DNA of 64,000 nucleotides from Microbulbifer pacificus (GCF_033723955.1 NZ_CP137555.1:676001-740000), one strand, 5' to 3'. Shown: positions 43,561-56,379, counted from the stretch's first letter. The notes: generated from the letters alone by a model not told the origin. Translations and numbers: made by a program.

Positions 43561-43781
43561 TTGTCCTGCCCCTGTTCCTGTTTCTTACCGACCTCGTCGC
43601 CGGTGCTGGTTTCGCGCGTTTGCGCGGCCTTGTCAGAAGTTTGTTCTTCGTCTGCGAATGGCAGCTTGGCATCCTCCTCAAAGCGCTTTCTGCGCTTCGG
43701 GGAAAAGGCCCACCAGCAGACGGCCAGGAACGCTACCGCCCCTAGCACCACTGATATCTGCCGCAGAATATTGATATCCAC
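43557..43781 (-). CDS. ccoQ: cbb3 oxidase subunit CcoQ (FixQ)
   Basis: 74-residue single-helix protein. The helix ISVVLGAVAFLAVCWWAFSP is followed by KRRKRFEEDAKLPF, the CcoQ signature. GTG start at 43779-43781 with GAGG seven bases upstream; an ATG-started longer frame overlaps ccoO and is rejected. The tail of about 30 polar residues (Asp/Glu/Lys/Gln) is longer than in many CcoQ. Confidence 0.9.
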   Translation of the reverse strand: MDINILRQISVVLGAVAFLAVCWWAFSPKRRKRFEEDAKLPFADEEQTSDKAAQTRETSTGDEVGKKQEQGQDK

Positions 43782-43794
43782 TGCTCGCCCTCGC

Positions 43795-44412
43795 TTAGCG
43801 CTTCTGCTGCACCAGCGTACCCAGCTGCTGCAGGTAGACCACCAGCGCGTCAATCTCGGTCACACGACCGCCGACAAACGGCTTGGCGGCACTGGCAATG
43901 TCTTCGTCGGTATAGGGAACACCCACGGTGCGCAGCGCGCGCATCTTGGCCGCGGTGTGATCCCCGGTTACCACATTGTCAAACAACCACGGGTAAGACG
44001 GCATGATGGATTCCGGCACTACGTTGCGCGGATTGTAGAGGTGTGCACGGTGCCACTCGTCAGAGTAGCGACCACCCACACGCGCCAGATCCGGACCGGT
44101 ACGCTTGGAGCCCCAAAGGAAGGGGTGCTCGTATACGTGTTCCTGCGCCATGGAATAGTGACCATAGCGCTCCACTTCCGCACGCAGCGGGCGCACCATC
44201 TGGGTGTGGCACACATGGCAGCCTTCGCGGATATAGATATCGCGACCTTCCAGCGCCACCGGACCCAGCGGCTTCAGGCCGGCGATGGGTTCACGGTTGT
44301 TCTCGACGAAGAACTGGGGAACGATCTCCACCAGCGCGCCAAAGCTGATCGCAATGACGGTGAGGATGATCATCAGGCCGATATTCTTTTCTACGATGTC
44401 ATGATTCTTCAC
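43795..44412 (-). CDS. ccoO: cbb3 oxidase subunit II, mono-haem cytochrome CcoO
   Basis: 205-residue membrane-anchored cytochrome c with CHVCH at 65-69, TM helix at about 12-32, and the family segment [23 protein letters not shown]. The distal Met of the haem is likely in [11 protein letters not shown]. Twelve bases after ccoN in the operon. Confidence 0.97.
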   Translation of the reverse strand: MKNHDIVEKNIGLMIILTVIAISFGALVEIVPQFFVENNREPIAGLKPLGPVALEGRDIYIREGCHVCHTQMVRPLRAEVERYGHYSMAQEHVYEHPFLWGSKRTGPDLARVGGRYSDEWHRAHLYNPRNVVPESIMPSYPWLFDNVVTGDHTAAKMRALRTVGVPYTDEDIASAAKPFVGGRVTEIDALVVYLQQLGTLVQQKR

Positions 44413-44424
44413 GATCGATTCCCC

Positions 44425-45885
44425 TTAAACACTCTTCGCAACCGGCAGGTTTTCGTCGTCACGCACTTCGCCTTCTTTCGGCTCATCGGTGATGGTGCGG
44501 AAGACGTTGTAAGCCATCAGAAGCATGCCGGTCACAAAGAAAGTACCGCCCAGCCAGCGGACGATATAGCCCGGATGACTTGCGATCACACTTTCCACGA
44601 AGCTGTAGGTCAGGGTGCCGTCGGCGTTGAATGCACGCCACATCAGGCCCTGGGTAATACCGTTCACCCACATCGCGGCGATGTACAGCACGGTGCCCAC
44701 GGTAGCCAGCCAGAAGTGCGCATTGATCAGGCTCACGCTGTACATCTGGCGACGGTTCCACAGCACCGGAACCAGGTGATACAGGGCGCCGATGGAGATC
44801 ATCGCGACCCAGCCGAGTGCGCCGGAGTGCACGTGGCCCACGGTCCAGTCGGTGTTGTGGGACAGCGCGTTCACGGTCTTGATGGACATCATCGGGCCTT
44901 CGAAGGTAGACATACCGTAGAAGGACAGGGAAACCACCAGGAAGCGCAGGGTCGGGTCGGTGCGCAGTTTGTGCCAGGCACCGGACAGGGTCATGATGCC
45001 GTTGATCATGCCACCCCAGGACGGCGCCAGCAGGATCACGGACATGATCATCGCCAGGCTCTGGGTCCAGTCCGGCAGTGCGGAGTAATGCAGGTGGTGA
45101 CCACCAGCCCATACGTAAATGGAGATCAGCGCCCAGAAGTGCACGATGGACAGCTGGTAGGAGTAAACCGGGCGACCCGCCTGCTTCGGCACGAAGTAGT
45201 ACATGATGCCGAGGAAGGCTGCGGTCAGGAAGAAGCCCACCGCATTGTGGCCGTACCACCACTGGATCATCGCATCGGTGGTGCCCGCGTAGGCGGAATA
45301 GGATTTCAGCGCACTCACCGGAATCGCGATGCTATTGACGATATGCAGGGCGGCCACGGTGATGATGAACGCACCGAAGAACCAGTTGGCCACATAGATG
45401 TGGGAGGTGCGGCGCTTCATGATGGTGCCGAAGAACACGATGGCGTAGGCGACCCACACCAGCGCGATCAGGATATCAATCGGCCACTCCAGCTCCGCGT
45501 ATTCTTTACTGGAGGTGTAACCCAGTGGCAGCGTGATCGCGGCGGCGACGATAACCACCTGCCAGCCCCAGAACGTGAATGGAATCAGCCAGCCGCCCCA
45601 GAGACGGGTCTGGCAGGTACGCTGAACAACGTAGTAGGAAGTGGCGAACAGTACGCTACCGCCAAACGCGAAAATTACCGCGTTGGTATGCAGCGGACGC
45701 AGGCGCCCGAAGTGCGTAAAGGGCTGCCAGATATCATTCAGCGCAGGCCATGCCAGCTGTGCGGCGATGAGTACGCCGACACCCATTCCAACAATACCCC
45801 AGACCACCGACATGATGGTGAACTGGCGCACAATGTTGTAGTCATAGTCCGGCAACTTGCCGGCCTCTGCCACTGTTGTCGTCAT
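44425..45885 (-). CDS. ccoN: cbb3-type cytochrome c oxidase subunit I CcoN
   Basis: 486-residue catalytic subunit with 12 helices carrying the haem b / haem b3-CuB centre that reduces oxygen with high affinity. Landmarks are [62 protein letters not shown] and the [16 protein letters not shown] block with its metal-ligand histidines. First gene of ccoNOQP, preceded by an FNR-type site. Confidence 0.98.
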   Translation of the reverse strand: MTTTVAEAGKLPDYDYNIVRQFTIMSVVWGIVGMGVGVLIAAQLAWPALNDIWQPFTHFGRLRPLHTNAVIFAFGGSVLFATSYYVVQRTCQTRLWGGWLIPFTFWGWQVVIVAAAITLPLGYTSSKEYAELEWPIDILIALVWVAYAIVFFGTIMKRRTSHIYVANWFFGAFIITVAALHIVNSIAIPVSALKSYSAYAGTTDAMIQWWYGHNAVGFFLTAAFLGIMYYFVPKQAGRPVYSYQLSIVHFWALISIYVWAGGHHLHYSALPDWTQSLAMIMSVILLAPSWGGMINGIMTLSGAWHKLRTDPTLRFLVVSLSFYGMSTFEGPMMSIKTVNALSHNTDWTVGHVHSGALGWVAMISIGALYHLVPVLWNRRQMYSVSLINAHFWLATVGTVLYIAAMWVNGITQGLMWRAFNADGTLTYSFVESVIASHPGYIVRWLGGTFFVTGMLLMAYNVFRTITDEPKEGEVRDDENLPVAKSV

Positions 45886-45986
45886 TGTGTAACTTCCGTT
45901 GCTTTTAGAGATTCGTTTCCGTCAAGCGCGAGTGATATCCGCCATTAAAGTAGCGGCTGTTCCCTTCACGGTAGACCGGGGGGGCG

Positions 45987-46024
45987 CAGAAACGACGATT
46001 TAAACGCTTCAATCGTCGTTTCTG
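45987..46024. repeat. Perfect 14-bp inverted repeat upstream of ccoN
   Basis: CAGAAACGACGATT (45987-46000) and AATCGTCGTTTCTG (46011-46024) are exact reverse complements around a 10-base loop TAAACGCTTC. It lies between the argG stop and ccoN. It is not followed by a T-run on either strand, so it is not a standard intrinsic terminator. Confidence 0.9.
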
Positions 46025-46025
46025 A

Positions 46026-46039
46026 CTGATTTAGATCAA
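46026..46039 (-). promoter_or_regulatory. FNR/Anr-type binding site for ccoNOQP
   Basis: CTGATTTAGATCAA matches TTGAT-N4-ATCAA at 9 of 10 positions. Its centre (46032.5) is about 31 bases from a possible -10 (TTTAAA at 45999-46004 on the minus strand), which suits a class II FNR promoter. It overlaps the end of argG. Confidence 0.65.
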
Positions 46040-47251
46040 GTCTCTGCCTTTACCTGCCGCAATTCGCAGGCGCAGGGCGTTCAACTTGATAAATCCTTCG
46101 GCGTCTTTCTGGTTGTAGGCGCCAGCATCGTCCTCGAAGGTGGCGATGCGCTCATCAAATAGACTGTCGGCGGAGCGGCGCCCTACGGCACTCACGCTGC
46201 CCTTGTAGAGTTTCAGGCGCACTTCGCCGTTGACCACCGCCTGGGACTCGTCGATCGCCGCCTGCAGCATGCGGCGCTCGGGGGACCACCAGTAGCCGTT
46301 GTAAATCAGCTTCGCGTAACGCGGCATCAGCTCATCTTTCAGGTGTGCCACTTCACGATCCAGGGTGATGGATTCGATGGCGCGATGCGCCTTCATCAGG
46401 ATGGTGCCGCCGGGGGTTTCGTAGCAGCCGCGGGACTTCATGCCCACGTAGCGGTTTTCCACGATATCCAGACGGCCGATGCCGTTGGCTCCGCCCAGCT
46501 TGTTCAATTTCTCCAGCAGGGTCGCCGGGCTCATGCGCTCGCCGTCGATGGCAACGGGATCGCCCTTTTCAAATGCCAGGGTGATATAGGTGGGCTGGTC
46601 TGGCGCAGCTTCCGGGCTGACACTCCAGCGCCACATGTCTTCTTCGGCCTCAGCCCACGGTTCTTCGAGCACGCCACCTTCATAGGAGATGTGCAGCAGG
46701 TTGGCGTCCATGGAGTAAGGGGACTTTTTCTTCTTGTTGGAAAAGTCCACCGGAATCTTGTGTTGCTCACAGTACTGCATGAGCTTCTCGCGCGAGGTCA
46801 GATCCCACTCGCGCCAGGGAGCGATCACCTTGATGCCAGGTTTCAGCGCGTAGGCGCCGAGCTCGAAGCGCACCTGGTCGTTACCCTTACCGGTCGCGCC
46901 GTGGGAGATGGTATCGGCACCGGTTTCGTTGGCGATCTCGATGAGTCGCTTGGCAATCAGCGGACGGGCAATGGAGGTACCCAGCAGGTACTCCCCTTCA
47001 TAGATGGTATTGGCGCGAAACATCGGGAACACGAAATCGCGCACGAACTCTTCGCGCAGATCGTCGATGTAGATCTCTTTCACGCCCAGGGCCTGAGCCT
47101 TGGCACGCGCTGGCTCGACCTCTTCACCCTGACCGATGTCGGCGGTAAAGGTAACAACCTCACAACCATAGGTATCCTGAAGCCAGCGTACGATCACCGA
47201 AGTGTCGAGCCCGCCAGAATACGCCAGTACCACCTTGTCGATCTTGCTCAT
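46031..47251 (-). CDS. argG: Argininosuccinate synthase
   Basis: 406-residue ATP-dependent enzyme joining citrulline and aspartate in arginine synthesis. AYSGGLDTS (10-18) is the ATP P-loop; [23 protein letters not shown], and the ESITLDRE segment match the family. The start at 47251 (MSKIDK) gives the usual length; a 28-residue longer frame is not conserved. argG followed nearby by divergent pyrC and rnt resembles the pseudomonad arrangement. Confidence 0.97.
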   Translation of the reverse strand: MSKIDKVVLAYSGGLDTSVIVRWLQDTYGCEVVTFTADIGQGEEVEPARAKAQALGVKEIYIDDLREEFVRDFVFPMFRANTIYEGEYLLGTSIARPLIAKRLIEIANETGADTISHGATGKGNDQVRFELGAYALKPGIKVIAPWREWDLTSREKLMQYCEQHKIPVDFSNKKKKSPYSMDANLLHISYEGGVLEEPWAEAEEDMWRWSVSPEAAPDQPTYITLAFEKGDPVAIDGERMSPATLLEKLNKLGGANGIGRLDIVENRYVGMKSRGCYETPGGTILMKAHRAIESITLDREVAHLKDELMPRYAKLIYNGYWWSPERRMLQAAIDESQAVVNGEVRLKLYKGSVSAVGRRSADSLFDERIATFEDDAGAYNQKDAEGFIKLNALRLRIAAGKGRDLI

Positions 47252-47608
47252 TACTATCCTCTGTATAGTGGGCCCGTACACTCGGGCAAAGCCGTCACCA
47301 ACAGGCGCAGCACATCCTGAACGGGCGCCAGCCACCTGTGAAATGTCTCGATCTGGGGAGATTCTTTTTGGATATGTGCCCAGGAAGTGCGGATTGGCCG
47401 CCCTTTTTTCGGGGCGGGATTGTAGCGCCTAGATTGGCCCACGACTAGCACCCGACAGAGAGTCGGCAGATTACACAGGAAGCAAACAGCAGCTCCTGTT
47501 TACTTTATATTCAATCTGTCGAGCGATGAGGCAATTACCGCAGTTTTCGCAATTTATTGGCGCTTCAGGTAGCATCGGCGCCGCGATCAATCCGGGAGGA
47601 ATTATTCG
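47252..47608. other. Divergent intergenic region between argG and pyrC
   Basis: 357 bases with no credible gene. Promoters of argG and pyrC should lie here. I see no convincing sigma-70 pair, ARG box or attenuator; a GC-rich ggccgcccttttttcggggcgg stretch may form a small hairpin. Confidence 0.5.
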
Positions 47609-48646
47609 GTGGACTCCAGACAACAAATTACCCTGCGCGCGCCTGATGACTGGCACATTCACCTGCGGGATGGCGCCGCCCTCGCGCGCACGGTTGGCGA
47701 TGCCGCCCGGCAATTCCGCCGCGCCATCATCATGCCGAATCTGGTTCCACCGGTGGTCAATGCCGAAGACGCGCTGGCCTACAAGGCCCGCATCGAAGAC
47801 GCAGTGCCCGCGGGAAATGTATTTACCCCGCTGATGGTTATCTACCTGACGGACAAGACCACGCCCAAAATCGTACAGCAGGCCCACGCCGCCGGTGTCG
47901 TCGCCGCCAAACTGTACCCGGCCGGCGCCACCACCAACTCCGATTCTGGCGTTACCGATATCACCAACATCTATCCTGCGCTGGAAGCCATGCAGTCCTG
48001 CGGCATGAAGCTGCTGCTGCACGGAGAGGTCACCACCAGCGATATCGATATCTTCGATCGCGAGCGTGTGTTTATTGAGAATATTCTCGGCCGCGTGGTA
48101 GAGGACTTCCCGAGCCTCAAAATCGTGCTCGAGCACATTACCACCGCCCATGCGGCGGAATTTGTGGCAAATGCCCGCACAGGGGTTGCCGCAACCATTA
48201 CCGCACACCACTTGCTGTACAATCGCAATCACATGCTGGTGGGCGGAATTCGCCCCCACTATTACTGCCTGCCAATCCTGAAGCGCAGCATCCATCAGGA
48301 CGCGCTGATTGAAGCGGCGACCAGCGGCAGCCCGAAGTTCTTCCTCGGTACCGATTCCGCCCCGCACGCCCAGGGCAAAAAGGAAGCCGCCTGTGGCTGC
48401 GCCGGTTGCTACACCGCGTTCAGTGCCATTGAACTGTATGCGGAGGCCTTCGAGCGCGCGGGCAAACTGGACAAACTGGAAGGTTTCGCCAGCGAATTCG
48501 GTCCCGATTTTTACGAATTGCCGCGCAACAGTGACACCATTACCCTGGTGCGCGAGCCGTGGACTCTGCCCAGCGGGCTGCCGATGGGTGCGGACGCGCT
48601 AATTCCGCTGGCCGCGGGTGAAACGCTTAACTGGCGACTGCTCTGA
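47609..48646 (+). CDS. pyrC: Dihydroorotase (class II)
   Basis: 345-residue zinc hydrolase of pyrimidine synthesis, cyclising carbamoyl-aspartate. Metal ligands HIH (16-18), the carbamylated lysine region [24 protein letters not shown] and GTDSAPH are all present. GTG start at 47609 with GGGAGGA eight bases upstream. Monomer length matches the E. coli PyrC type. Confidence 0.97.
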   Translation: MDSRQQITLRAPDDWHIHLRDGAALARTVGDAARQFRRAIIMPNLVPPVVNAEDALAYKARIEDAVPAGNVFTPLMVIYLTDKTTPKIVQQAHAAGVVAAKLYPAGATTNSDSGVTDITNIYPALEAMQSCGMKLLLHGEVTTSDIDIFDRERVFIENILGRVVEDFPSLKIVLEHITTAHAAEFVANARTGVAATITAHHLLYNRNHMLVGGIRPHYYCLPILKRSIHQDALIEAATSGSPKFFLGTDSAPHAQGKKEAACGCAGCYTAFSAIELYAEAFERAGKLDKLEGFASEFGPDFYELPRNSDTITLVREPWTLPSGLPMGADALIPLAAGETLNWRLL

Positions 48647-48691
48647 CAGCAGCCGCGCCAACCCACGAAAGATGAAGTACCAGGAAACCCC

Positions 48692-49369
48692 GTGACCCCA
48701 GCAGAAGCTCCCACCGGCCCCAAATCCCTCTTGGCTCAGCGATTCCGCGGTTTCCTGCCGGTCGTGCTGGATCTCGAGACCGCGGGATTCAATGCCCGCA
48801 CGGATGCCCTGCTGGAGGTTTCCGCGGTCATCCTGAATATGGATGAGGACGGCACCCTCTACCCGGAGGAGACCCACAGCTTCCATATCGAACCTTTCGA
48901 GGGTGCGAACATCGAGCAGTCGGCGCTCGACTTCATCGGTGTTGACCTCGAGTCACCAGAGCGCGATGCCTGGCCAGAGGAGATTGCACTGCCGGAGCTG
49001 TTCCGCCAGATTCGTCGCGCGATCAAGAGTCACAGCTGCACCCGCGCCATCATGGTGGCGCACAACGCGCATTTCGATCTCGGCTTCATCAACGCCGCCG
49101 TCAACCGCTGCGGACTGAAGCGCAACCCGTTCCACCCCTTCTCCTGTATGGATACCGCCACGCTTTCCGGTCTCGCCTACGGGCAGACGGTGTTGGCGAA
49201 GGCCTGCCAGACTGCCGGGATCGCCTTCGACAACAGTGCCGCACACTCCGCCGAATACGATGCGGAAAAAACCGCTGAACTGTTCTGCGGTATCGTCAAT
49301 CGCTGGCGCGACCTGGGTGGCTGGCCGCTGTTGGCGCAACCGGAAGACGACATCCCCGCGGACGAATAA
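48692..49369 (+). CDS. rnt: Ribonuclease T
   Basis: 225-residue DEDDh 3'-5' exonuclease that trims tRNA ends and other stable RNAs. [10 protein letters not shown] at 24-33 has the first acidic pair (Asp27, Glu29); [12 protein letters not shown] has the next Asp; and [13 protein letters not shown] holds the final His/Asp pair. GTG start at 48692. 46 bases after pyrC, probably co-transcribed. Confidence 0.95.
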   Translation: MTPAEAPTGPKSLLAQRFRGFLPVVLDLETAGFNARTDALLEVSAVILNMDEDGTLYPEETHSFHIEPFEGANIEQSALDFIGVDLESPERDAWPEEIALPELFRQIRRAIKSHSCTRAIMVAHNAHFDLGFINAAVNRCGLKRNPFHPFSCMDTATLSGLAYGQTVLAKACQTAGIAFDNSAAHSAEYDAEKTAELFCGIVNRWRDLGGWPLLAQPEDDIPADE

Positions 49370-49458
49370 TCCGAGCTGCGGCCCGGGTTAATACCTTGGT
49401 CGCATGTTCACTGCTACCGCGCCCCGCTAGGCTGAGGCGGCCTTAAATAACAATAGCG

Positions 49459-50412
49459 GTGTATGTGATGAACTGGACCAAACAGCCCAAGCTCCTGACG
49501 TTAGGCCTGGGGATATCCGCGGCACTGGCTGCCGGCAGTACAAACGCCGGTAGCTGGCAGCAGAACGTCTCGCTCGGCGGTTTCGACAAGGTCCACATCT
49601 ACACCCCGGATTCCACCTCCCCCATCGGCAAGGGCCACTCCCTGCTGGTGGTCCTGCACGGATGCACACAATCCATCGATGCCTACCTGACGGCAAACCT
49701 GCAGGACGCTGCCGACGAATACGGTATGGTTATCGCCGTTCCCGACGCGATGAACAAGGCCGGCTACGGTTGCTGGTCCTACTGGGAGGACAATCGCTCC
49801 CGAACTTCCGGCGATTACAAGAACCTGATCGATCTGGCCAATACCATGAGTGGCGATGCCAGCCGCAATATCGATCCCGATCAGGTCTATATTGCCGGTC
49901 TTTCTTCTGGTGCCGTATTCGCCAATACCGCCGCCTGCATTGCCCCGGATGTCTTTGCCGGCATGGGCATCAGCGCGGGACCGAGTGTTGGCACCAGCCC
50001 CAGCGGTGCTATTCGCAACTGTGAAAAGGCGGATGTTGCCAGCCGCTGTGGCAGCTATGCCGGCAGCTATTCCAGCCATTTCAGCACCCAGATATCCTCA
50101 ATTACCCACGGCACCAGCGATGCGGTGGTCGACAACTGCTACAACACCCAGAATGCGGAAGGCATGGCGGAGTTGTACGGTGTTGAGCAGCAGCCGGGAA
50201 GCAATACCATTAGTGAAGGCGACCACACCGCCACCGAAACCCTGTGGCAAGACGGAAGGGTTTCGATGCTGTGGCTGAACGGTGTGGACCACTCCTGGTC
50301 CGGCGGACAGGGTGCAAGTGGCAGCTATGTCAGTGCTGCAGGCGTCAATTATGCGAGCTATCTCGGCCAGTTTTTTGTCGACAACAACAAGCGTGTTAAT
50401 CGCAATCCGTAA
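49459..50412 (+). CDS. Secreted polyhydroxybutyrate-depolymerase/esterase-like protein
   Basis: 317 residues with a signal peptide ending near STNAGS. It has an alpha/beta hydrolase core: LLVVLHGCTQ (oxyanion region), the lipase box GLSSGA with the nucleophile serine, and a C-terminal GVDHSWSGG with the likely catalytic His. This is the PHB-depolymerase / feruloyl-esterase branch (esterase_phd). No substrate-binding domain is attached, so a short-chain polyester, acetylxylan or ferulate ester could be the target. An ATG three codons in (49468) is an alternative start. Confidence 0.85.
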   Translation: MYVMNWTKQPKLLTLGLGISAALAAGSTNAGSWQQNVSLGGFDKVHIYTPDSTSPIGKGHSLLVVLHGCTQSIDAYLTANLQDAADEYGMVIAVPDAMNKAGYGCWSYWEDNRSRTSGDYKNLIDLANTMSGDASRNIDPDQVYIAGLSSGAVFANTAACIAPDVFAGMGISAGPSVGTSPSGAIRNCEKADVASRCGSYAGSYSSHFSTQISSITHGTSDAVVDNCYNTQNAEGMAELYGVEQQPGSNTISEGDHTATETLWQDGRVSMLWLNGVDHSWSGGQGASGSYVSAAGVNYASYLGQFFVDNNKRVNRNP

Positions 50413-50501
50413 CCCCCAAATCAGACCCTTCCCGGGGCGTCAATAGTTGCGGGTGATTTTTTGCACAGATTGCGGTATTATCTTGCGCTCATACATGAAT
50501 A

Positions 50502-50711
50502 GTGGACAAAAAAGTGGCTAAGAAAGCATCCAGCGTGAGCAAACGGGGCAAGGAAACCGTGTCGACCGAATCACGCGAAGCAATTGAAGCGCAAGTTCAG
50601 GCATTCCTCGCCAACGGCGGAAAAATTGAACAGATCCCCAAAGGGGTCAGCGGGCAGACCAACACCTCAGGCCCCAAGCACATTACCCTCGGTAAAAAGC
50701 CCCGCGCCTGA
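50502..50711 (+). CDS. Small conserved basic protein
   Basis: 69 residues, Lys-rich N-terminus (KKVAKKASSVSKRGKE) and a core IEAQVQAFLANGGKIEQIPKGVSGQ. I do not recognise a named family; the pattern FLxxGGKI also occurs in small RNA-polymerase-associated proteins such as SutA, but that is only a resemblance. GTG start at 50502; another GTG 12 bases further in is possible. Terminator follows. Confidence 0.6.
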   Translation: MDKKVAKKASSVSKRGKETVSTESREAIEAQVQAFLANGGKIEQIPKGVSGQTNTSGPKHITLGKKPRA

Positions 50712-50766
50712 CCCCCACCTGGGGTCTCATTGAAAAAACGCAGCGCAGAGGCTGCGTACAGATAAG

Positions 50767-50793
50767 AAAAAGGCGGGTATCACCCGCCTTTTT
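50767..50793. terminator. Bidirectional terminator between the small basic protein and secF
   Basis: Hairpin AAAAAGGCGGGT-atc-ACCCGCCTTTTT between convergent genes, with A/T runs on both sides. Confidence 0.9.
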
Positions 50794-50816
50794 CCGCATA
50801 CCGAGAACAATCCCAA

Positions 50817-51818
50817 TCAGGGCATCTCATCCAGTTCTGCGCCTTCCTTGACCGGAGGCATCAGGTCTTCCTTGGTGGTATTCATCGCCATCAGAATGTT
50901 GGCGGCCACGTATACCGACGAGAAAGTACCGATAACGACACCGACAATCAGGGCCAGGGAGAAGTTGTGAATCAGCTCTCCACCGAAGAACTGCAGCGCC
51001 CAGAGCACCAACAGGGTGGTGAACGAGGTCATGAAGGTACGGCTCAGGGTCTGACTCATGGAGATGTTGATAATCTCCTCCGGACTCGCCTGACGCACCT
51101 TGCGGAAGTTTTCCCGCACCCGGTCGTACACCACAATGGTGTCGTTGATCGAATAACCGATCACCGCCAGTACGGCGGCCAGTACCGTCAGGTCAAAGTC
51201 CAGTCGCAAGATCGCAAAGAACCCGAGCACGATGATGACGTCGTGAATCAGCGCCACAACTGCGCCTACCGCGAATTTGTACTGGAAGCGAAGCGCTACG
51301 TATGCCATCACCACCGCAAGGGCAAACAACATTCCCAGGCCGCCGTCGTCACGCAGCTCTTCACCGATCTGCGGACCGACCATTTCCACCCGGCGCAGGT
51401 CAATTCGACCGTCGCTGTGCTGGCGCAGGGCACCCACGACCTTATCGCCAATGGAATTGTTGGCCTCGGCGTCGCGGGCGTTCTGCTGCGCCTGGGCTTT
51501 GGCGACTTCCGGTGGCAGCTTGATCAACAGCTCTCTGTCGGAACCGAAGCGAACCACGGCCGCGCCCTTGAAGCCGGCGCTTTCCAGCTGCGCGCGTACA
51601 TCTTCAATTTTCGGGGCATTTTCATACCCCACTTCGATCTGGGTACCGCCGGTAAAGTCGAGCCCCAGCTTCAGGCCATTCATTGCCAGCGCAATAATCG
51701 AAACAATCACCATCCCCAGGGAGATGGCCGCCGCAAGCTTGCGCCAGCGCATGAAATCGAACACGCGCTTGCCCATATATTCGGTGATTCGGCCGTTTTC
51801 TTCTTTGGTTGTACTCAT
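50817..51818 (-). CDS. secF: Preprotein translocase subunit SecF
   Basis: 333-residue inner-membrane protein with six helices; with SecD it uses proton motive force to help pull secreted proteins through SecYEG. LDFTGGTQIEV, GYSINDTIVVYDRVRENFR and SLALIVGVVIGTFSSVYVA are the family blocks. Start at 51818 (MSTTKEEN). Eleven bases after secD. Confidence 0.96.
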   Translation of the reverse strand: MSTTKEENGRITEYMGKRVFDFMRWRKLAAAISLGMVIVSIIALAMNGLKLGLDFTGGTQIEVGYENAPKIEDVRAQLESAGFKGAAVVRFGSDRELLIKLPPEVAKAQAQQNARDAEANNSIGDKVVGALRQHSDGRIDLRRVEMVGPQIGEELRDDGGLGMLFALAVVMAYVALRFQYKFAVGAVVALIHDVIIVLGFFAILRLDFDLTVLAAVLAVIGYSINDTIVVYDRVRENFRKVRQASPEEIINISMSQTLSRTFMTSFTTLLVLWALQFFGGELIHNFSLALIVGVVIGTFSSVYVAANILMAMNTTKEDLMPPVKEGAELDEMP

Positions 51819-51828
51819 CGCCGCGCCC

Positions 51829-53697
51829 TCAAATCCAGAGTTTCTGAACACGGCGACCGCCGTAGAACAAGTTGATCAATGCCCGTGTACCCATAATCGC
51901 ACTGAACATGGAGGTCAGGATGCCGATGGACAGGGTCACCGCAAAGCCCTGAACAGGACCGGAGCCGATCGCATACAGAATCACCGCAACGATCAGGGTG
52001 GTGATGTTCGCATCCACGATTGCGCTGTATGCGTTATCGAAACCGGCACTGATCGCCGATTGCGGTGATAGCCCGTTGCGCAACTCCTCCCTGATCCGGG
52101 AGAAAATCAGCACGTTGGCGTCCACCGCCATACCGATCGTCAGCACCATACCGGCAATGCCAGGCAGGGTCAGTGTTGCGCCGAGAATCGACATCACCGC
52201 CACCAGCAGCACCATGTTCACCGCCAGGGCAATATTGGCGGCGAGACCGAACACCCGGTAGAAAATCAGCATGCACAGCACTACCGCCAGCATACCGATC
52301 TTCACGGAGGTCACCCCCACCTCAATGTTGTCTGCACCCAGGGACGGTCCGATGACCCGCTCTTCCACAAAGTACATCGGTGCCGCCAACGCGCCGGAGC
52401 GCAACAGCAGAGCCAGTTCCTGGGCTTCCGCGGGGCTACCGAGCCCGGTGGTACGGAACTGACGCCCGAGGGGGCTCTGCACCGTGGCCAGGCTGATAAT
52501 TTTCTTGTCGTCGGTGCGCTTCTGGACAATGACTTCATTGCCTTGCGCATCCACCTGCTTCTCCGGGGTGAACCGGCTCTCCACAAACAGGGTTCCCATG
52601 CGACGACCGACATTTTTCCAGGTAGCCCGATGCATCATCTCGCCGCCGCGGGAGTCCAGGGTGATATTCACCTGCGGAAAACCGCTCTCGTCATACCCTA
52701 CCCGCGCATCGGTTACGCGCTCACCGGAAATGATGATCTTGCGTTCCAGCCAGGCGCCGCCGTAGGCCGCGCGCTCCTGTTCATTGCGGTACTCGAAGTA
52801 TTCCTTGTTGGTGACCAGCGCGTCGGGCTTGGCCTCCATACGGTATTCCAGGTTCGCGGTCTTGCCGATGATGCGCTTGGCCTCGGCGGTATCCTGCACC
52901 CCCGGCAGCTCTACTACGATCCGGTTGCGACCCTGGCGCTGAACGATGGGCTCGGCAACACCCAGCTCATTGACCCGGTTGCGCAGGGTGGTCAGGTTCT
53001 GGGTTACCGCATAATCTTCCAGCTGCTTGATTTCCTGTTCGGAAAGCGTCGCCCGCACCTCGAGGTTATCGCCGCTGCCAGACTCGGTGAGCTGGAGTGT
53101 CGGGAATTCCTTGCGCAGGGTACGCATACCCAGAGCCCTCAGCTCCTCGTCGCGAAAGCTGGCGACGATCTCGCGGTCACCTTCCAGTTCCACACCGCGA
53201 TAACGCGCTTTGGCGGCGCGCAGCTTGGTTTTTACATCCGCGACATAGCCTTCCATATTGGTTTTGACGATGGAGTTGGTATCCACTTCCATCAGGAAGT
53301 GCACCCCACCGGCCAGATCCAGGCCGAGCTTCATCGGGCTCGCGCCCATTTTATTGAGCCAATCCGGGGTCGTCGGCGCCAGGTTGAGCGCCACTACATA
53401 GTCGCTGTACCCCAGCGCTTCCTGAATGGCGCGCTTCGCTGGCAGCTGTTCCTCAATGGACTTCAAGCGCAACAGGACCGATTTTTCCTGCACTTCTCCG
53501 CCAAAGTAGGCAATGCCAGCGTCATCCAGTGCTTTCTCGGCGCGACCGAGCACATTTTGATCAACCTTGAGCGCGCTCGACTGCCCGGAAACCTGTACTG
53601 CGGGATCGGGGCGGTACAGGTTCGGCGCCGCGTACAGCAGCCCCAACCCGGTAATGATCAGGATCAGGAAATATTTCCAGAGGGGGTAGCGATTCAT
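51829..53697 (-). CDS. secD: Preprotein translocase subunit SecD
   Basis: 622-residue partner of SecF. MNRYPLWKYFLILIITGLGLLYAAPNLY opens it; GLDLAGGVHFLMEVD, RVNELGVAEPIVQRQG, and the membrane block GMAVDANVLIFSRIREELR are diagnostic. Length is typical. In many gammaproteobacteria yajC precedes secD; here only 202 bases separate it from tgt and they hold no yajC. Confidence 0.97.
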   Translation of the reverse strand: MNRYPLWKYFLILIITGLGLLYAAPNLYRPDPAVQVSGQSSALKVDQNVLGRAEKALDDAGIAYFGGEVQEKSVLLRLKSIEEQLPAKRAIQEALGYSDYVVALNLAPTTPDWLNKMGASPMKLGLDLAGGVHFLMEVDTNSIVKTNMEGYVADVKTKLRAAKARYRGVELEGDREIVASFRDEELRALGMRTLRKEFPTLQLTESGSGDNLEVRATLSEQEIKQLEDYAVTQNLTTLRNRVNELGVAEPIVQRQGRNRIVVELPGVQDTAEAKRIIGKTANLEYRMEAKPDALVTNKEYFEYRNEQERAAYGGAWLERKIIISGERVTDARVGYDESGFPQVNITLDSRGGEMMHRATWKNVGRRMGTLFVESRFTPEKQVDAQGNEVIVQKRTDDKKIISLATVQSPLGRQFRTTGLGSPAEAQELALLLRSGALAAPMYFVEERVIGPSLGADNIEVGVTSVKIGMLAVVLCMLIFYRVFGLAANIALAVNMVLLVAVMSILGATLTLPGIAGMVLTIGMAVDANVLIFSRIREELRNGLSPQSAISAGFDNAYSAIVDANITTLIVAVILYAIGSGPVQGFAVTLSIGILTSMFSAIMGTRALINLFYGGRRVQKLWI

Positions 53698-53899
53698 GCT
53701 TTTCTCATTGTTGGAATGGCCCGCAGGGCGGACTCGTTTTTAGCAATATCCGTGGATATGCGGGCTAACTCTTATATTTACAAGGCCAGTTCTCGGTCGC
53801 ACCGACCGGATGGGCCCTTCCCGGCTTCGCACCGGTGATAAAAGGCGGTGGCTGATTATACGGGGATAAAAAGTCGGTACAAATGCGCCAACCCGCGGC

Positions 53900-56144
<2,245 letters not shown>

Positions 56145-56213
56145 GCAATCAGTTTAGGTGGACAATTAACGGGCGCGAAGAGTAACGGAATCCGATGGCT
56201 TCGCCAAATCTGG

Positions 56214-56241
56214 TTGACCGGCAACCGGCCATCGCTATAAT
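56214..56241 (+). promoter_or_regulatory. Sigma-70 promoter of tRNA-Leu
   Basis: TTGACC (56214-56219) and TATAAT (56236-56241) are 16 bases apart, ending 47 bases before the tRNA. Confidence 0.75.
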
Positions 56242-56288
56242 CAACACCCTCGCCGAGGCACCTGAAAGCACATTCGCCTCGAGCCACT

Positions 56289-56375
56289 GCCAGAGTGGTG
56301 AAATTGGTAGACACAGGGGATTCAAAATCCCCCGCCCTTAAAAGCGTGCCGGTTCGAGTCCGGCCTCTGGTACCA
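56289..56375 (+). tRNA. tRNA-Leu (anticodon CAA)
   Basis: An 87-nt type II tRNA with long variable arm and encoded CCA. Acceptor stem GCCAGAG pairs with CTCTGGT. Anticodon loop TTCAAAA (56321-56327) gives CAA, reading UUG. Confidence 0.97.
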
Positions 56376-56379
56376 AATA

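Noticed and set aside
42562..45948. A 1128-codon open frame antisense to ccoN, ccoO, ccoQ and ccoP
   Set aside because: It covers four well-supported oxidase genes on the other strand. High GC content opens the antisense frame; the translated sequence has low-complexity His/Arg/Gln runs and no domain.
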